Shown here: positions 10,841 through 22,106 of the stretch, piece after piece
Numbering within the stretch: position 1 is the stretch's first letter
How the letters are laid out: each line of letters opens with the position of its first letter
Assembly: GCA_036346205.1 (NCBI GenBank)
Contig: JARFJB010002010.1
Span: forward strand, 1,837,001 to 1,901,000
DNA length: 64,000 nucleotides
Direction of reading: 5' to 3'
Origin: Vesta saturnalis
Taxonomy: Eukaryota > Arthropoda > Insecta > Coleoptera > Lampyridae
The notes under the pieces: generated by a model
The model's input: only the letters and a program-made list of their open reading frames with translations
Told to the model about the DNA's origin: nothing
Database searches by the model: none
Program-made: the position numbers and the translations under genes

Positions 10841-11702
10841 ATGAGACATCAAGTAGAACGGATGGAAGAAAATTTAAGACAAAACAACAAGGAAATAATG
10901 ATCAAGTGTAAGGAAGAAATCAAGAAACAAAAAGACGACACAGATCAACAACTTTACATACAGAATATAAAAATGGCACAAATTGAAGAAAGAAATGAGT
11001 ACGCTAGAGCTCAAATAGGCCACACAATAGGCGAGCTAGGATGTAAAATAGAAGAAAATGAAGAAAAGGTATCAGAACGCGAACAAAAAATTACCAAAGA
11101 TGAAGAAGCTATTATTAAGTTGGAAGAAAAATAGGACGAAAAAGAAAAAAATCATGGAGAAAGGTTAGCAGCAAACTCAAGATCGACTACAATAATTTAA
11201 AAAATGAAGGTCAACCAACACAGAAGCCAAAAAAAATTCGATGGAAACCTAAGAACCATACATCTAGTGAATTTTATGAGGACCGTTGAAGCATATTTGG
11301 AGAATTTCGACATGGGAAATCAAAAAAAGATTGAGAATATGATAGATTTATTGGAAGGCAATGGGTCGAACTACATCGGGAAAGTTGGTCCAACCTAGAA
11401 GAAGAAGATTTTTGGAACAATTTTGGTTTGAAGATGTCCAAAGCGAAATACGATGTACACACCAAGACAATATAATCAACTCCATGGAAAAATGTAGATC
11501 ACGTATGGATCAGGGTGAACAAGACGATGCACCTACAACCACCAATAGAAGAAAAGCAAATGGTAAGGCATTAACCAGACATTTTCCGAGTCAAATGGAA
11601 AACACATTCATTAGCTCAGGCGCAAGAACAATTGATCAATTAATAAATGCATTAGGTAGTGGTAATTTTGGACCACATAGAGGACTAAGTCGAAGAATGT
11701 AA
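10841..11702 (+). pseudogene. Gypsy-type Gag remnant with N-terminal coiled coil
   Basis: The first 97-residue open frame is a charged Lys/Glu-rich heptad-like helix (for example MRHQVERMEENLRQNNKEI), typical of the coiled-coil N-terminus of insect gypsy Gag. After a stop near 11132, the frame starting at 11204 carries FDGNLRTIHLVNFMRTVEAY, ENFDMGNQKKIENMIDLLEG and a Gag-like core. It breaks at about 11390 and drifts through other frames. No zinc knuckle was recognised. Gag would package element RNA in cytoplasmic particles, but this copy is frameshifted and cannot. Alternative: a host coiled-coil relic, which is less likely given the RT piece downstream. Confidence 0.55.
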
Positions 11703-11837
11703 GAATATCGAAGAGATCAAGAAAATTGCTATAGGTACGACAGAATCTATGATGAATAGGAAGGGGGTCCAAGCTCCTCCCAGCGTCGGAACATTAAATC
11801 CGTCGATGCGAGAAGCGAGAAGAAGAAGGTACCGTTT

Positions 11838-12098
11838 TTGCAGCAAAACTACCCGATACCGTTTGCGCAAAGGGAAGCAGTAGAAAAAGAAATTGAAAGG
11901 TCGCAATCGTCATATGTAAATCCCATAGTGATCGTGCCAAAAAAAAAAGGAAAGGTAAGGATATGCTTGGATGCGAGAAGGTTAAATAGAATATTGGAAG
12001 AAGAAAGGAACTGCCCACCAAACTTGGAAGAAATTTTAGAGAAATTCAACAACCCCAAATATTTAAGCTCAGTAGTTTTAGCAGCGGGTTATTGCTAA
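11838..12098 (+). pseudogene. Ty3/gypsy reverse transcriptase N-terminal fragment
   Basis: An 86-codon frame reads YPIPFAQREAVEKEIERSQS, then PIVIVPKKKGKVRICLDARR, then LNRILEEERNCPPNLEEILE and YLSS. This is the gypsy RT order: the primer-grip-side helix, PIVxVxKKxGxxRxCxDxRxLN, and the start of the palm where a D(L)xxGY motif should follow. Here the expected acidic residue is replaced (SSVVLAAGYC), so the first catalytic Asp is missing, and a stop follows at once. Protease is absent between Gag and RT. Confidence 0.75.
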
Positions 12099-12150
12099 GT
12101 GCCACTACATGAGAATTCTCAGAAGTTATCAGTACCAGGTGTTACCATTT

Positions 12151-12760
12151 TAGCGTGTAAATACTGAAGAAAGCAAGTTCAATTAATTTCAAAGTACAGG
12201 TAATTAATAACCTCAGATTGAGGATAATTTTGATGAATGACAACAATAACCATTTAACACATTGTTAAGCTAGCTGGAGCGTCCCGATAAAAGGAAAAAG
12301 GAATTTGTTGTGTAATTATTAAAGTTCATTTACACGAACAGAAATGTGATAACAATAAAGGTAAAGTTTGGTTAATGAATGTTATCTTTATAAATTAAAA
12401 TCACTTAGTCGACGTTGAATCGTTTCACATTTTCATAAAAACAATATAAAATTTTTACTCAATAATTTTGAAATTATAAAAGATTGAAAAAGAACCCAAA
12501 TATTATCCTTTATAGCCAGGTGTATGCAGGTAAGGTAATAATCGCAGGTAATACGCCCTTTACAACACGATCCCCAACCTGAGGCCCATTACAAAGTAAC
12601 CTCCAACAGTAGGGCGAACAAAAAGGACTATTACAAAATGGTGCCCAAAGTGCGAACTGTTACAGTCACCACGACACTACAGTAATTGAACACGTGCAAT
12701 TAAACATCAAAAGCATATTAAACGTAGAAATTGTGTTTTCACTGTCCAATAACAATTATA
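12151..12760 (+). repeat. Long dispersed repeat, copy 1 (3' part)
   Basis: It matches 20985-21500 closely (ACTGAAGAAAG, GTACAGGTAATTAATAA, CGTCCCGATAA, AAATTTTTACTCAAT). It ends in a series of degenerate units resembling ATTACAAAATGGTGCCCA at 12540-12665. Similar strings occur at 18390-18440 and 21390-21500. They resemble the end of a gypsy LTR plus leader, but the primer-binding site is not certain. Confidence 0.6.
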
Positions 12761-13200
12761 ATTATTAACCAAACCCTATTTGTTTGTTAGATCTTTAATT
12801 GGTATGTCAAGTTTCTGTTTGTGAATGCTTTTGTCAAATTGAAATTAAAGTTTTTAACAACATTACACTTACATCATAATTTGATTAAATTTTATTAGAT
12901 ATGCTGTTTAATCGTGACATTTTTGACTGTTGGCCTTGGATCGTTAGCGGGTGTTCTGATTTGTCATCTTTAAGGCGGTTTAATAATATTTTATTTATTA
13001 AGAGTGTAGTTATTCCTTACTAAAATTAGATTACATAGTTCGCTTTATACCTTTACCAAACTGTTATATTAATGACGGACTTATATTTGCGTTTTCATAC
13101 TTCATAAATTTATTTTGAAATTCAATTTATTCTTGAAGCTATTACCTTATACTGAGAACCATAACTGCAATAGTGAGCGAAACGTTTAAATTTATAAATA
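12761..13200. repeat. Repeat shared with 19640-19840
   Basis: Strings such as CATAATTTGATTAAATTT, GACTTATATTTGCGTTTTCA and TTCATAAATTTATTT recur in order at 19640-19840. There they lie upstream, not downstream, of the rest of the dispersed repeat. The order has therefore been reshuffled between the two loci. Confidence 0.5.
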
Positions 13201-14369
13201 AAAAATGCAGGATTTATAACCCAAGGATACATATTTTAATTGTGTGTGATAATCTGAATGTTTGCATTTTCATAATGTCAAAGTTTTTAATAAAACTTAT
13301 GGTCTGAAACAGACATCCTGCTGTTTCCTTAGTGTTTTATAAAATATTGATTACGATGTGGATTTTTTTTATACTAATACTAGTAAATGTGTTTCACGCA
13401 CAAAGTAACGATCTTTAATAAGATGCTTAAACTTTATATGGTCTATCACATTAATCATTTTATTTAAAAATTGACAAGAAGATTATATTATAAAGAGATT
13501 TATTAAACTTTAACATGCCACCTTAATCTGCAGTATAAGACAAAGTTTCAAAGTTTAAGGGAGGGAAAACGTTAAAAAAGATATTCACATTACGTTTTTA
13601 CTTAAAATTGTCAGAAATGCGTATTTCCTGAAAGGTATTTTTAGAGTGTATTATATTTTCAAGTATTTATTGACATACTTCAAACTTCTCTTTATAATAC
13701 TAACGTTATGAATTATTTAAATGGCCATATTGACTGACAGGAAAAAAAGTATTGCACACCGTCAAACCTGTCATCACTGTCAATAAAATCACGATCTAAA
13801 GTGTATTTTGCTGCTTTTGATTCTACATCAGAAATTTATACATTTGCAATTATTAAAATGAAAATCGACTATTAACTTAATAAAGTTGTGGGTACTAAAC
13901 GCACGTGTAATAAATTATACCCACTTGAACTGATAGAGATTTTTAACAAACCAGGATTGTTATGGTTCGTTAATTCGATAAGCACGTACGGAAATATCGC
14001 TTTAACAGTAACCATTCTATATTGCATTTAAATAATGGTAGAATATATTATTACTGCTATTATCTGAGTGAAATGTACAGTTTATTCATCTGATAACATA
14101 ACGTTTCAAATAACGTAGTTTATATTATGTGGTAGGGTTTGTATAAACAGGTATTAGATAACTTAACACATCTTACTCAAAACATATATTCAAATGGGAA
14201 TAACGTATTTATTTTACATTAACGTATTTATCCCATTTCGAAAATTGTTGTATTATTAGCATTAATACAGGAACTTACCAAAAAATAAGCTAAAAATTAG
14301 AACTTCTTTTGTTTGCAAGTAAGATTTTTCGATTTTAAGACTGTTTTAGGAAGTTTATCATATTTTTGT
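13200..14369. other. AT-rich stretch without recognised genes
   Basis: No supported gene. A short inverted pair TGACAGG/CCTGTCA lies at about 13735-13775. Confidence 0.35.
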
Positions 14370-17240
14370 CAGTGGCGGATTAATCACTAGGCTCGTGAGG
14401 CTCGAGCCTAGGGCGGCAACTTGTAGGGGGCGGCAAATGTTTAATGTTATTTTATTTTTATTTTCCAAAAAAAATAAACAAAAAAAAAGAAAAATATTAA
14501 TGACCTTCAAATGGGGTACTCATCATTTTTGGTATCTGAAAATACGAAATTTAAATATTTGGCCTGATTTCCCGCATATTCTGGAGACGTCTATTTGCGT
14601 GAACGGTTCGAAAACATATGATGACAAATCGCCCGATAAGAAATTATTGGCTACTTGTTTCTTGTTATAACTTGCATTATTACGCAATACGCGTAACGCA
14701 TCTACGCATGAGAAATACAAATACGCGGCCGGCGGCCGCTAAATAAGAATAAGCCAAAATCGTCGAGTTTTTCTCACTAATAGGGCGATACGATTAATAT
14801 ATACCGACTGAGTATGAATGTATGTATTTTTTTTGTAATCTTATTGACATTGAGTAAAGTAAAGTTGTCGAGCGATTTCGATGTTTCGAGTTTTGGACAG
14901 GCGCGGATCCGGGGGGGGGGCATGTCCTCCCCCAACAAACATCAAGATTAAGTCCTTTATGTTTACTTGAAAATTGATATACGCATAAATAGCATTTTTA
15001 ATTTTCTTCACAGAAATTTTTTTGCACTAAAAATGTTTAAAACAATTAATAGTTACATGTTGTTTATAGTTAATATTTTGTTTTATACAACTACAACGCA
15101 TATATAACGTGTACCCTTAAACTATATCGCCACTTGACCTGTCCATAAAATCATAATTTCCATCTAATTTGTAAGAATATTAAATATCGATTTAATATAA
15201 ATTATAAACTGATATTGATTACAGATTGACGATAATATTGTTGGCGAGTCGCGAGCGAGTAAATATAAATCAATTTATATTTTATCGACGGAAATGTTTG
15301 AATGTTCCACGAAAAGATACGATTATTTTCATCCTGTATTATACAATATTACAATATACGTCTATACTTGAAACTTGACACGGCGACGGTCGGACGGGAC
15401 GTAATGACGTAATCGTCAACATGATTATATTTTTATCGTGTTTTGTTCAGGTTCACTTGTTAGTAGTTTCTCATCTTTATCTACAGCTGCAGCGTGTTGC
15501 GTACAACCACAACTACAACATTACTTCGTCAAGGTCTATTAAATTATTCGTAACTCGTAAGTATATATTAATATTATCATTTAAAATTTATATTACGATA
15601 TATTATATTAAGTGTTTTATATTAATCGTGTATCGTTATAACAAATTTAATTAAAAAAATTACAATAATTTAATAAAACTTCTAATTTTAGTTAATAAAT
15701 TAAAATTACTTAAAATGTGTATTATCTTTTTCTTCTTTCGGAAAAATGACTCCACCAAATTTTAGTTCTGAATCCGCCATCCGCGCCTGGTTGTGGATTT
15801 ATTTTTTAAAATGAGTAATATTCCTACTACTCGAAAAAAATTAAGTGCCGCCCAGTACCAAAAAAATGCGAAGGAGAGACAAGAGAAAGCAGATGAAATT
15901 TTGAAAACAACTAGGAGAATAAGTACTTATTTTCAGAAGCAGTCAGGCAATATACCAGCGAACGAAATTCCTGCAATTGGAAACGTCGAAGTTCAAAATG
16001 AAGGTTCATATTTTTTAATTTTCACACCTAATTTTTGTTCAGTTTTCTTTTCAATAATTTTTTTATTGTTAGCATACCTTGCTATGAATACCGATGATGA
16101 TTCTGTGAATAATCCATCTCCATGTCCGTCTACAGCAACCACTAATTTTGAAAAAAATTCTGCTGATTCCAGCATACGACAACCTGAAGGACAAAAGGCT
16201 ACTCATTCTGGTTTTGTAAGTAGTGATCCAGCGGAGTGGATAATTAAGAATACAACAATTGAAATTTTACTGATCAGAGAAATTAATCAAAATTTAGATT
16301 GCGATTTTACTAAAACCAGAATATTTTACGAACCTGAAAAATTTTGATCTCTGAATAAAGATACTTTCAAACCAAACTTGAAAACTGGAGAAGAATACGA
16401 CCTAAAGTATTTAATATACTCCCCAGTAAGAAGTCATTATTTTGTATGTCATGTCGATTGTTCAGAGGCGAACCTTCGCTGGCGAAAGAAGATCGACTAA
16501 CGATTGGAAAAATATTAATCGAATACTAAGTTCGTATGAAAACTCCAAAGATCATCACATTTGCCAAAAAGCCATGTTAAATCGAAGTAGAGCTATTGCG
16601 ATGGTAGATAATGCGCTTTGTTCGCAAATTGATGTTAAAATCCAGTATTGGAAAAACGTTTTAAAACGAGTCTTGGTAGTGATTAAAAAACTCAGCAGTC
16701 GAGGGCTTGCTTTCAGGGGACATTATAAACGATTTGGATCGTTCCATAACGGCAACTACATGATGTGCCTGGAATTACTGGCAGAATTTGATCCATTTTT
16801 GGCGAATCATAATGCTACTCGCGGAAATCCTGGTAAGGGTGATACGTCATATTCATCGTCAACAATTTGCGATGAATTTATCAACTTGATGGCCAAACAT
16901 GTAACGAACAAAATTGTAAATGAAATTAAACAATGCAAGTATTTCTCTATCATCGTTGTTTCTACTCCTGATATTAGTCGCGTAGATCAATTATTGTTAG
17001 TTTTGAGATATGTGAAAGACGGTACTCCAGTGGAACGATTTTTGCGCTTTCTACCAAAAGTAGGCCATAAATCTGATTACATGGAGGGCGCAGTTCTCTC
17101 ATTTTTGGAAAATCTTGGAATTGACATAAACAACTGTAGAGGACAGGCGTACGATGAGAGTAACATAACCGGCGCGTATACTGGAACACAAGCGCGAATA
17201 GTCAAACACAATGCTCTGACCATGTATGTTCCGTGTTCAG
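14370..17240 (+). mobile_element. hAT superfamily (ZMYM1/DUF4371-type) transposon, 3'-truncated
   Basis: The likely left terminus is CAGTGGCGGATTAATCACTA at 14370, followed by GC-rich leader sequence that contrasts with the AT-rich surroundings. It encodes a DUF4371-type transposase from 15811. Similarity to the family stops near 17240, inside the YVPCSAHS motif. The C-terminal part and right TIR are lost and replaced by unrelated sequence. A smaller hAT element is inserted in its leader. Confidence 0.65.
14898..15789. mobile_element. 892-bp non-autonomous hAT element with 8-bp target duplication
   Basis: The left end CAGGCGCGGATCCGG and right end CCGCCATCCGCGCCTG are inverted repeats. The flanking 8-mers are GTTTTGGA (14890-14897) and GTTGTGGA (15790-15797), 7 of 8 identical, the duplication length of hAT elements. 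A run of ten or more G follows the left TIR. The interior has no transposase; the 77-codon frame at 15421 has no recognised motif. It is inserted just upstream of the transposase start of the larger hAT element. Confidence 0.8.
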
Positions 17241-17245
17241 CTCAT
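15811..17245 (+). pseudogene. ZMYM1-like hAT transposase (DUF4371), broken
   Basis: The likely start is the ATG at 15811 (MSNIPTTRKKLSAAQYQKNA), because the 34.7 kb copy begins with a comparable basic, Gln-rich N-terminus. Then come an ISTYFQKQSG segment, a Ser/Pro/Thr linker, and the SSDPAEW block with NLDCDFTKTR. A stop at 16346-16348 and a frameshift separate this from the TTF-zinc-finger/DUF4371 part. That part has SSRGLAFRGH, NYMMCLELLAEFDP, STICDEFINLMAKHV, the SIIVVSTPDISRVDQ strand and NNCRGQAYDESN. In the family the residue before STPD is normally the catalytic Asp; here it is Val. The YDES Asp is kept. The hAT C-terminal dimerisation domain is missing. It would cut and paste hAT ends if intact; this copy is inactive. 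Confidence 0.8.
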
Positions 17246-18530
17246 TCTGGCCCACTCTGCAGTGTTCCAATGTCTCAAGGTCATGCGCTGTTGTCATGTT
17301 TTGTGGGTTGTCATGTTCATTGACCTCTTCAAGGTCAAAGTTCATTGGTATCTACAAACTCAAAGTTCAGTGACCTCTTGAACCCGGAAGTTTGTGGATT
17401 TCTAAAAAATCTAAAAATAGGACCGTGTTTCCAAATATTGCCCTCTTTAGGGTCACCGACCTAGCAAACCGGAAGTGGACCAATTCTTAGAAAGCTGAAA
17501 ACACAACCAAAGCTAATGAACCTGTGCAAATGACATTTTCCGGGGCAATCAATCTTCTTCTAAGGGAATAGACGTCTCGGTTCCACCTGGTTATCGCTTA
17601 TCTTTCTTTATGTAAAAGTACAATTCCCAACTTTTTTTTCTGTACTATCAAATGAGATACAACTTTACTAAGATTTAATGAAGGAAGGTATTTTTAAACG
17701 GAATATCTTCAGATCATTGAATCACTATCTAGGTAAACGAACAAGCTAGAGTCGGAAGTTTTGATCACATTAGTATCAGGAACTTTAAAGTACATCTGAA
17801 TTCGGAATATTCCTCATAGGAATTCGAATGTTACTGTTAATCAATATATAGCTGCCTATCGCAATTTTTTGAAATTTTGATGTGATTTTTATGTAGAAGC
17901 TGATGAAGATGGATTATTTGACTCCTCTAACTTCAAAACATGTCGAGTATTTGTAATAGACCCAACATCAGGTGCAGGTCAATGAACGTACATATATTTT
18001 TAGAATTCATTATTTTCATTCATAAATCACTCTATATTAATTATTAGGAATCAGCTATTCCTAGCATCACATGAACTATGACACATAATTACCAGTACAA
18101 ACTCAGTGCTCACCTGTAATTAATCCGGTGTAATCCTGAACACACATAACATAGAATCCACGACACATATGCTATATCCTCATAGCAATTAATATTCATT
18201 AACAAAATACTTAACGTGCTTGTAGCGCATGTGTTTTGATTGTACGTTTCCAGGCGATATCAAGAGAGGGTCCCTAGTAGTTAACCAGAGATACCAGTTA
18301 GTGACATCCCGTCCATTAGAGTTTATTTTATTGAGTGTTTGTTATTTCCTGTTTAGAATTGATTATAATTTAGGGCAAAAGCATTAATTTTGTAAATTTG
18401 CCAAACCGGGGCAGTACAAGACTGGCACCCACCAACGGGGGTATTACAAATCTTATCGAAATGTATGGAAAATCCATCAATCTATAGTAACTTTCTTGCT
18501 TTGAATCAATGAAACTTAGTAACCATAAAA
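17246..18530. other. Non-coding stretch with hexamer cluster and LTR-leader-like string
   Basis: No gene is supported. The first ~220 bp hold repeated AGGTCA/TGACCT/AGTTCA hexamers, listed separately. At 18390-18440 the text GGGGCAGTACAAGACTGGCA and TATTACAA resembles gypsy LTR-leader strings seen at 12.6 and 21.4 kb. Confidence 0.4.
17278..17455. promoter_or_regulatory. Cluster of nuclear-receptor-type half-sites, including a DR1
   Basis: AGGTCA occurs at 17278-17283 and 17332-17337. TGACCT occurs at 17321-17326 and 17371-17376. AGTTCA occurs at 17339-17344 and 17364-17369, and GGGTCA at 17450-17455. AGGTCA-A-AGTTCA (17332-17344) is a textbook DR1, the layout bound by HNF4 and RXR/USP-type receptors. 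TGACCT-n5-AGGTCA forms an everted pair. Function is inference only; the density may be chance or a repeat property. Confidence 0.3.
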
Positions 18531-18534
18531 TTTG

Positions 18535-19235
18535 TTTTTAGCTCCTGCACTTATTCCACTATACATAAATGATCTTATTTCTTCAACAACCAACCCGACC
18601 CACTGCTTTGAATACTACGGCAGTATTACGTGTAGGCTATTTAGTCTATTCATATTACTAACCCACTTTCCATCTCAAATCAAAGTATTAAGACTAAAGT
18701 GGTCATTTCGATCAACAGAGGCAACGTCTTCTTGAATGAAGAAGTAATATTATAGTTAAATTTAATACTAACAAGTCCCAGTGTTGTTGTGTCCGACAAA
18801 AAAGGTCGATCACTTCCTAATGTAAGTATGAATGGATCAGATCTTAGCTTTTTAGGCACTATTCAAATCTAGCTTGGGCTGACCATCTTCTATCGGTTGC
18901 AGTAGCAGTTGCTCGTACCCCTACAACTCTTCTTGTTATATAAGGCCTAAATCAGACTTCATCCAGAATGCAATTCTCACCTCTGGGTTGGTGCTCTCCA
19001 ACACGCTATCGATATCGTTAACTGCATTCAAAGAAGAACTATTAGATTTATACATGACCCGTCCTTTAACTCCTGACATACATCCATTGAGCAGAGTATT
19101 GGTATTACAGTGACTATTGTCCTGCTCAATTACAATTTTGATATCATCTCGAACTACCTCTGCTAGGGATACTCGATTCGCTCAAAACTATGGAATGATC
19201 TTCCTAGTTCCTATTTTCCCCTCATTTATGAAGGA
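18535..19235 (+). pseudogene. LINE reverse transcriptase fragment, copy 2
   Basis: It begins with APALIPLYINDLISSTTNPT, matching APTLFLLYINDLISSTTNPI of the LINE at 58.6 kb. It continues through shifted frames with a KKGRSLPN-like block, a TRSHLEHNF-like thumb segment near 18960 and a C-terminal tail ending near 19230. The FADD catalytic loop is disrupted (CFEYYGSITC where CFADDS is expected). Endonuclease and most of RT are absent. Dead fragment. Confidence 0.7.
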
Positions 19236-19337
19236 TTTGGCATTTTAAAATTAAAAAGGGCGGAAAGGTGTGTTTTACTTTTAACTTTTGATATGTTTAT
19301 GTTTTTGTTATAACTGGTCATGCCGTAAACTATTTAA

Positions 19338-21510
19338 ATCCTGGAATTCAATTTGATGATATGGAAGCTTTATCAACTTATCGTTATGATCGTTTACAGC
19401 AAAATTTTAATAAGGTCGACAAACGTTCAAATAACTTCAACGGGTAGAATGAAAATCTCCGATTGATTATGTTTTGGCATATTGCAATTAAAAAAGACAT
19501 AACGGCACAATGGCAAATTGTAAGTTTTGGTACGTCTAGGTGTTGAGCTGCATTCTTCCCAGATGCTTTATCTATTACATTAAGTTATCACACCATTGCA
19601 AAGATGAATCAGACCTTCAATTTTTATGTCTTTTTTTTAGCTGTAAAAAGTTTTTAAAGGGTTTTTACAACTTTACAATCACATTATAATTTGATTAAAT
19701 TTAGATCATTTTTGTTATTGTGACACCTTTCATTATATAAATATGTTTATCTAACCGTTATAGCAGACTTATGTGACTTATGTTTTCATATTTCATAAAA
19801 TTATTTGACAATTATTGTTTTAAAACTATTATCATTGTAATGGAGACATTAAAAATTCGAATTTCGCGCCGTTATATTTTCGACGAGTATTTCGCATATT
19901 AAATTGGAAAGCTTTTAAACATAAGCGGCAATTTGTGGATATGACTGTTTTGTAAAAGGGAGCAAGTAGAGACGCTGTCATAATGAGGTGTATTTGTTAG
20001 TCGGTCTCCTCTAGTAAGCGATCAGAGTTGGTTGAAAAGCGATTGCTGCAGCTTGATTTATGCTGCAACTAATATTGTGTAATTATGAAGGAAAGTCAGT
20101 TAGTATTGTGTAAAGAGCATACAAATGATATTTCCCGTATTAATGCGAGGAAAAGCTAAAATAAAAAAAGTGCAATTGTTATCGAGTTAGCGTTAATGAA
20201 AAGGATTGCACCATAATTTAAGATACGTATTAAAAGTGACGTAATAAGTGAAGATAACGCGTTTTATATGTATCAGAGCCGTAATAAATTTTGTTTAAAT
20301 AGTGAACAATAAATATAATAGACAGTTATCAATCCAAATTGGTAAATCAAAGTATAAAGGACAATAACTAGAATTTATTAATGTATAAAAAGGAGCATTC
20401 GCGGTTTGTAAATAGCTTGCATTTTGTTGCGCAAGTTATTTATAGTTCAACTGATAAATTATGTAAAATCTGGACAGTGTAAATATATCAAGCAGTTATT
20501 TAAAAAAAAATCATTAAATTGTGGAAGGAAAGTCTGAAGCGTTCTCTATAACAAAGAGATAAGGAGAACAAAGGAATCAGTTCCAAGTTAGCGGAAAGGT
20601 GACATCATCGGAGATCACACAACCTAGTCGAGGTCCCTTTACCGGTCAAAGGAACGCAAGCATTACATCATCAGTTTTTCAACTAAAATCACAAGTAAGA
20701 AGCCTTTTTGTTTGTGTGATTAATAAAACGTTTTTGTGTTTGGTTTTCTCGAAATTTTACATTTGACTATCACAACTAAACGCAAAACGGTACGTTTAAT
20801 TCTGATAAAGATTTTACATGTTAGTTTTAAGGATATTGTTTTACATTATGGGTTTGAGTTTTATATATAATATTGTAAACAAAACAGTCTGCATTTAAAA
20901 TGTGGCTTGATTAAATATTATCTCTTTTGATTCATTTTTATTATTGACTGTTGCAGATCTTAAAAGCTTGTACAAACACTGCATGTCTAAATACTGAAGA
21001 AAGTAAGTTGAATTAATTGCAAAGTACAGGTAATTAATAACATCAGATTGAGAATAATTTTAATGAAGGATAACAATAACCATTTATCACTTTATTGAGC
21101 AGCTGAGGCGTCCCGATAAGGGGAAAAAGGGAATTTGTTGAGCAATTATTAAAGTCCATTTACACTAATAGAAACGTGATAACAATAAAAGCAAAGTTTA
21201 GTTAATAGATGTTATCTTTATAAATTAAAACCATCTAGTTAACGTTGAATCATTTCACATTTTCTTAAAAACAATATAAAATTTTTACTCAATGTTTTTT
21301 TAAATTATAAAGGATTGAAATAGAACCCAAGTATTACTCCTTGTAGACAGGTGTACACAAGCAAAGTAATAATCGCAGGTAACACACCCGTTACAAAACA
21401 ATCCCCAACGTGCGAACCATCACAAAATAGCCCCAGCAAGAGGACGAACAGAGAGAACTATTACAAAATGGTGCCCAAATGTGAGGCCTATTACATCATT
21501 TACTGAAGAC
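19338..21510 (+). repeat. Long dispersed repeat, copy 2, with Penelope endonuclease tail
   Basis: The first ~165 bp translate as GIQFDDMEALSTYRYDRLQQ, then RSNNFNG, a stop and NENLRLIMFWHIAIKKDITA, a Penelope endonuclease C-terminus parallel to 9444-9640. The remainder aligns by eye, block by block, with 9660-10800 and 12151-12660 without the gypsy interruption. It therefore represents the empty version of that locus. It ends in the degenerate ATTACAAAATGGTGCCCA units near 21460-21500. Confidence 0.7.
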
Positions 21511-21880
21511 GATATCTGTAATTTGTATGTAAACGTTCATACATGTAGAAAACTAAATATAAATACACTTTAAAGTGAGATTTTAGCTGCATGTGTATGT
21601 GGAAAACAATATCTTCGACTTCGACAAATTCCTTTTTTATTTATAGATTTATCAATTTGATTTTTTTTCCTACGCACGAAGGAAAAAGTAGTGTAAAGCT
21701 ATAATGGCTCCCTTTACGTGGTCGCCTTCAGGGGAGTTTTATAAAAAATCGCAAACTTATTTAAATTGATCAATTTTAACATGCTGCAATACAAGTAATT
21801 ACTATAATTCGAAAACTGTATTTCTGCACAGCTTCAGAGATCACTTTTGGGAATTAAAGAAAAACAAACTTATTGTTCGG
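21511..21880. other. Unassigned spacer
   Basis: No supported gene or repeat. Confidence 0.3.
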
Positions 21881-21884
21881 AAAA

Positions 21885-22060
21885 ATTCCGCGACTGAGTA
21901 ATCTTTGTAAGAAAATGGATTGTCGCGTCAAACCTCGCCGAGACTACGGGGCGGAATACACCACTACTACCGCGTTCAGACCGCATCCGATCAGGCGAGC
22001 TTCTTCGAATTTATTCATTGCTGTTTCCCCTTTTCTGTACTCACCTTCACTCGTTGCGAA
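21885..22060. other. CpG- and GC-enriched island, function unknown
   Basis: A stretch of about 175 bp is much richer in G+C and CpG than its flanks (CGCGTCAAACCTCGCCGAGA and similar). Both strands are open over parts of it: a 77-codon plus frame at 21873-22106 and a 24-codon minus mini-frame at 22018-21944 (MNKFEEARLIGCGLNAVVVV). A donor-like GGTGAGTA lies on the minus strand at 22045-22038. None of these is a recognised product. It could be a short exon, a promoter or a piece of a GC-rich transposon leader. Confidence 0.35.
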
Positions 22061-22106
22061 TTTTCACATGCGTGCCGCTAATAAGTATCTTAATTATGAA
22101 TTATAA

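Larger units (their letters stand above)
10785..12150 (+). mobile_element. Ty3/gypsy-type LTR retrotransposon remnant
   Basis: A gag fragment and an RT fragment lie between two copies of a segment that contains AAGCTAGCTGGAGCGTCCCG (about 10740-10800 and 12230-12292). The direct duplication suggests LTR-like flanks. Protease and most of pol are missing, so it is an internally deleted copy. Boundaries are approximate. Confidence 0.55.
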
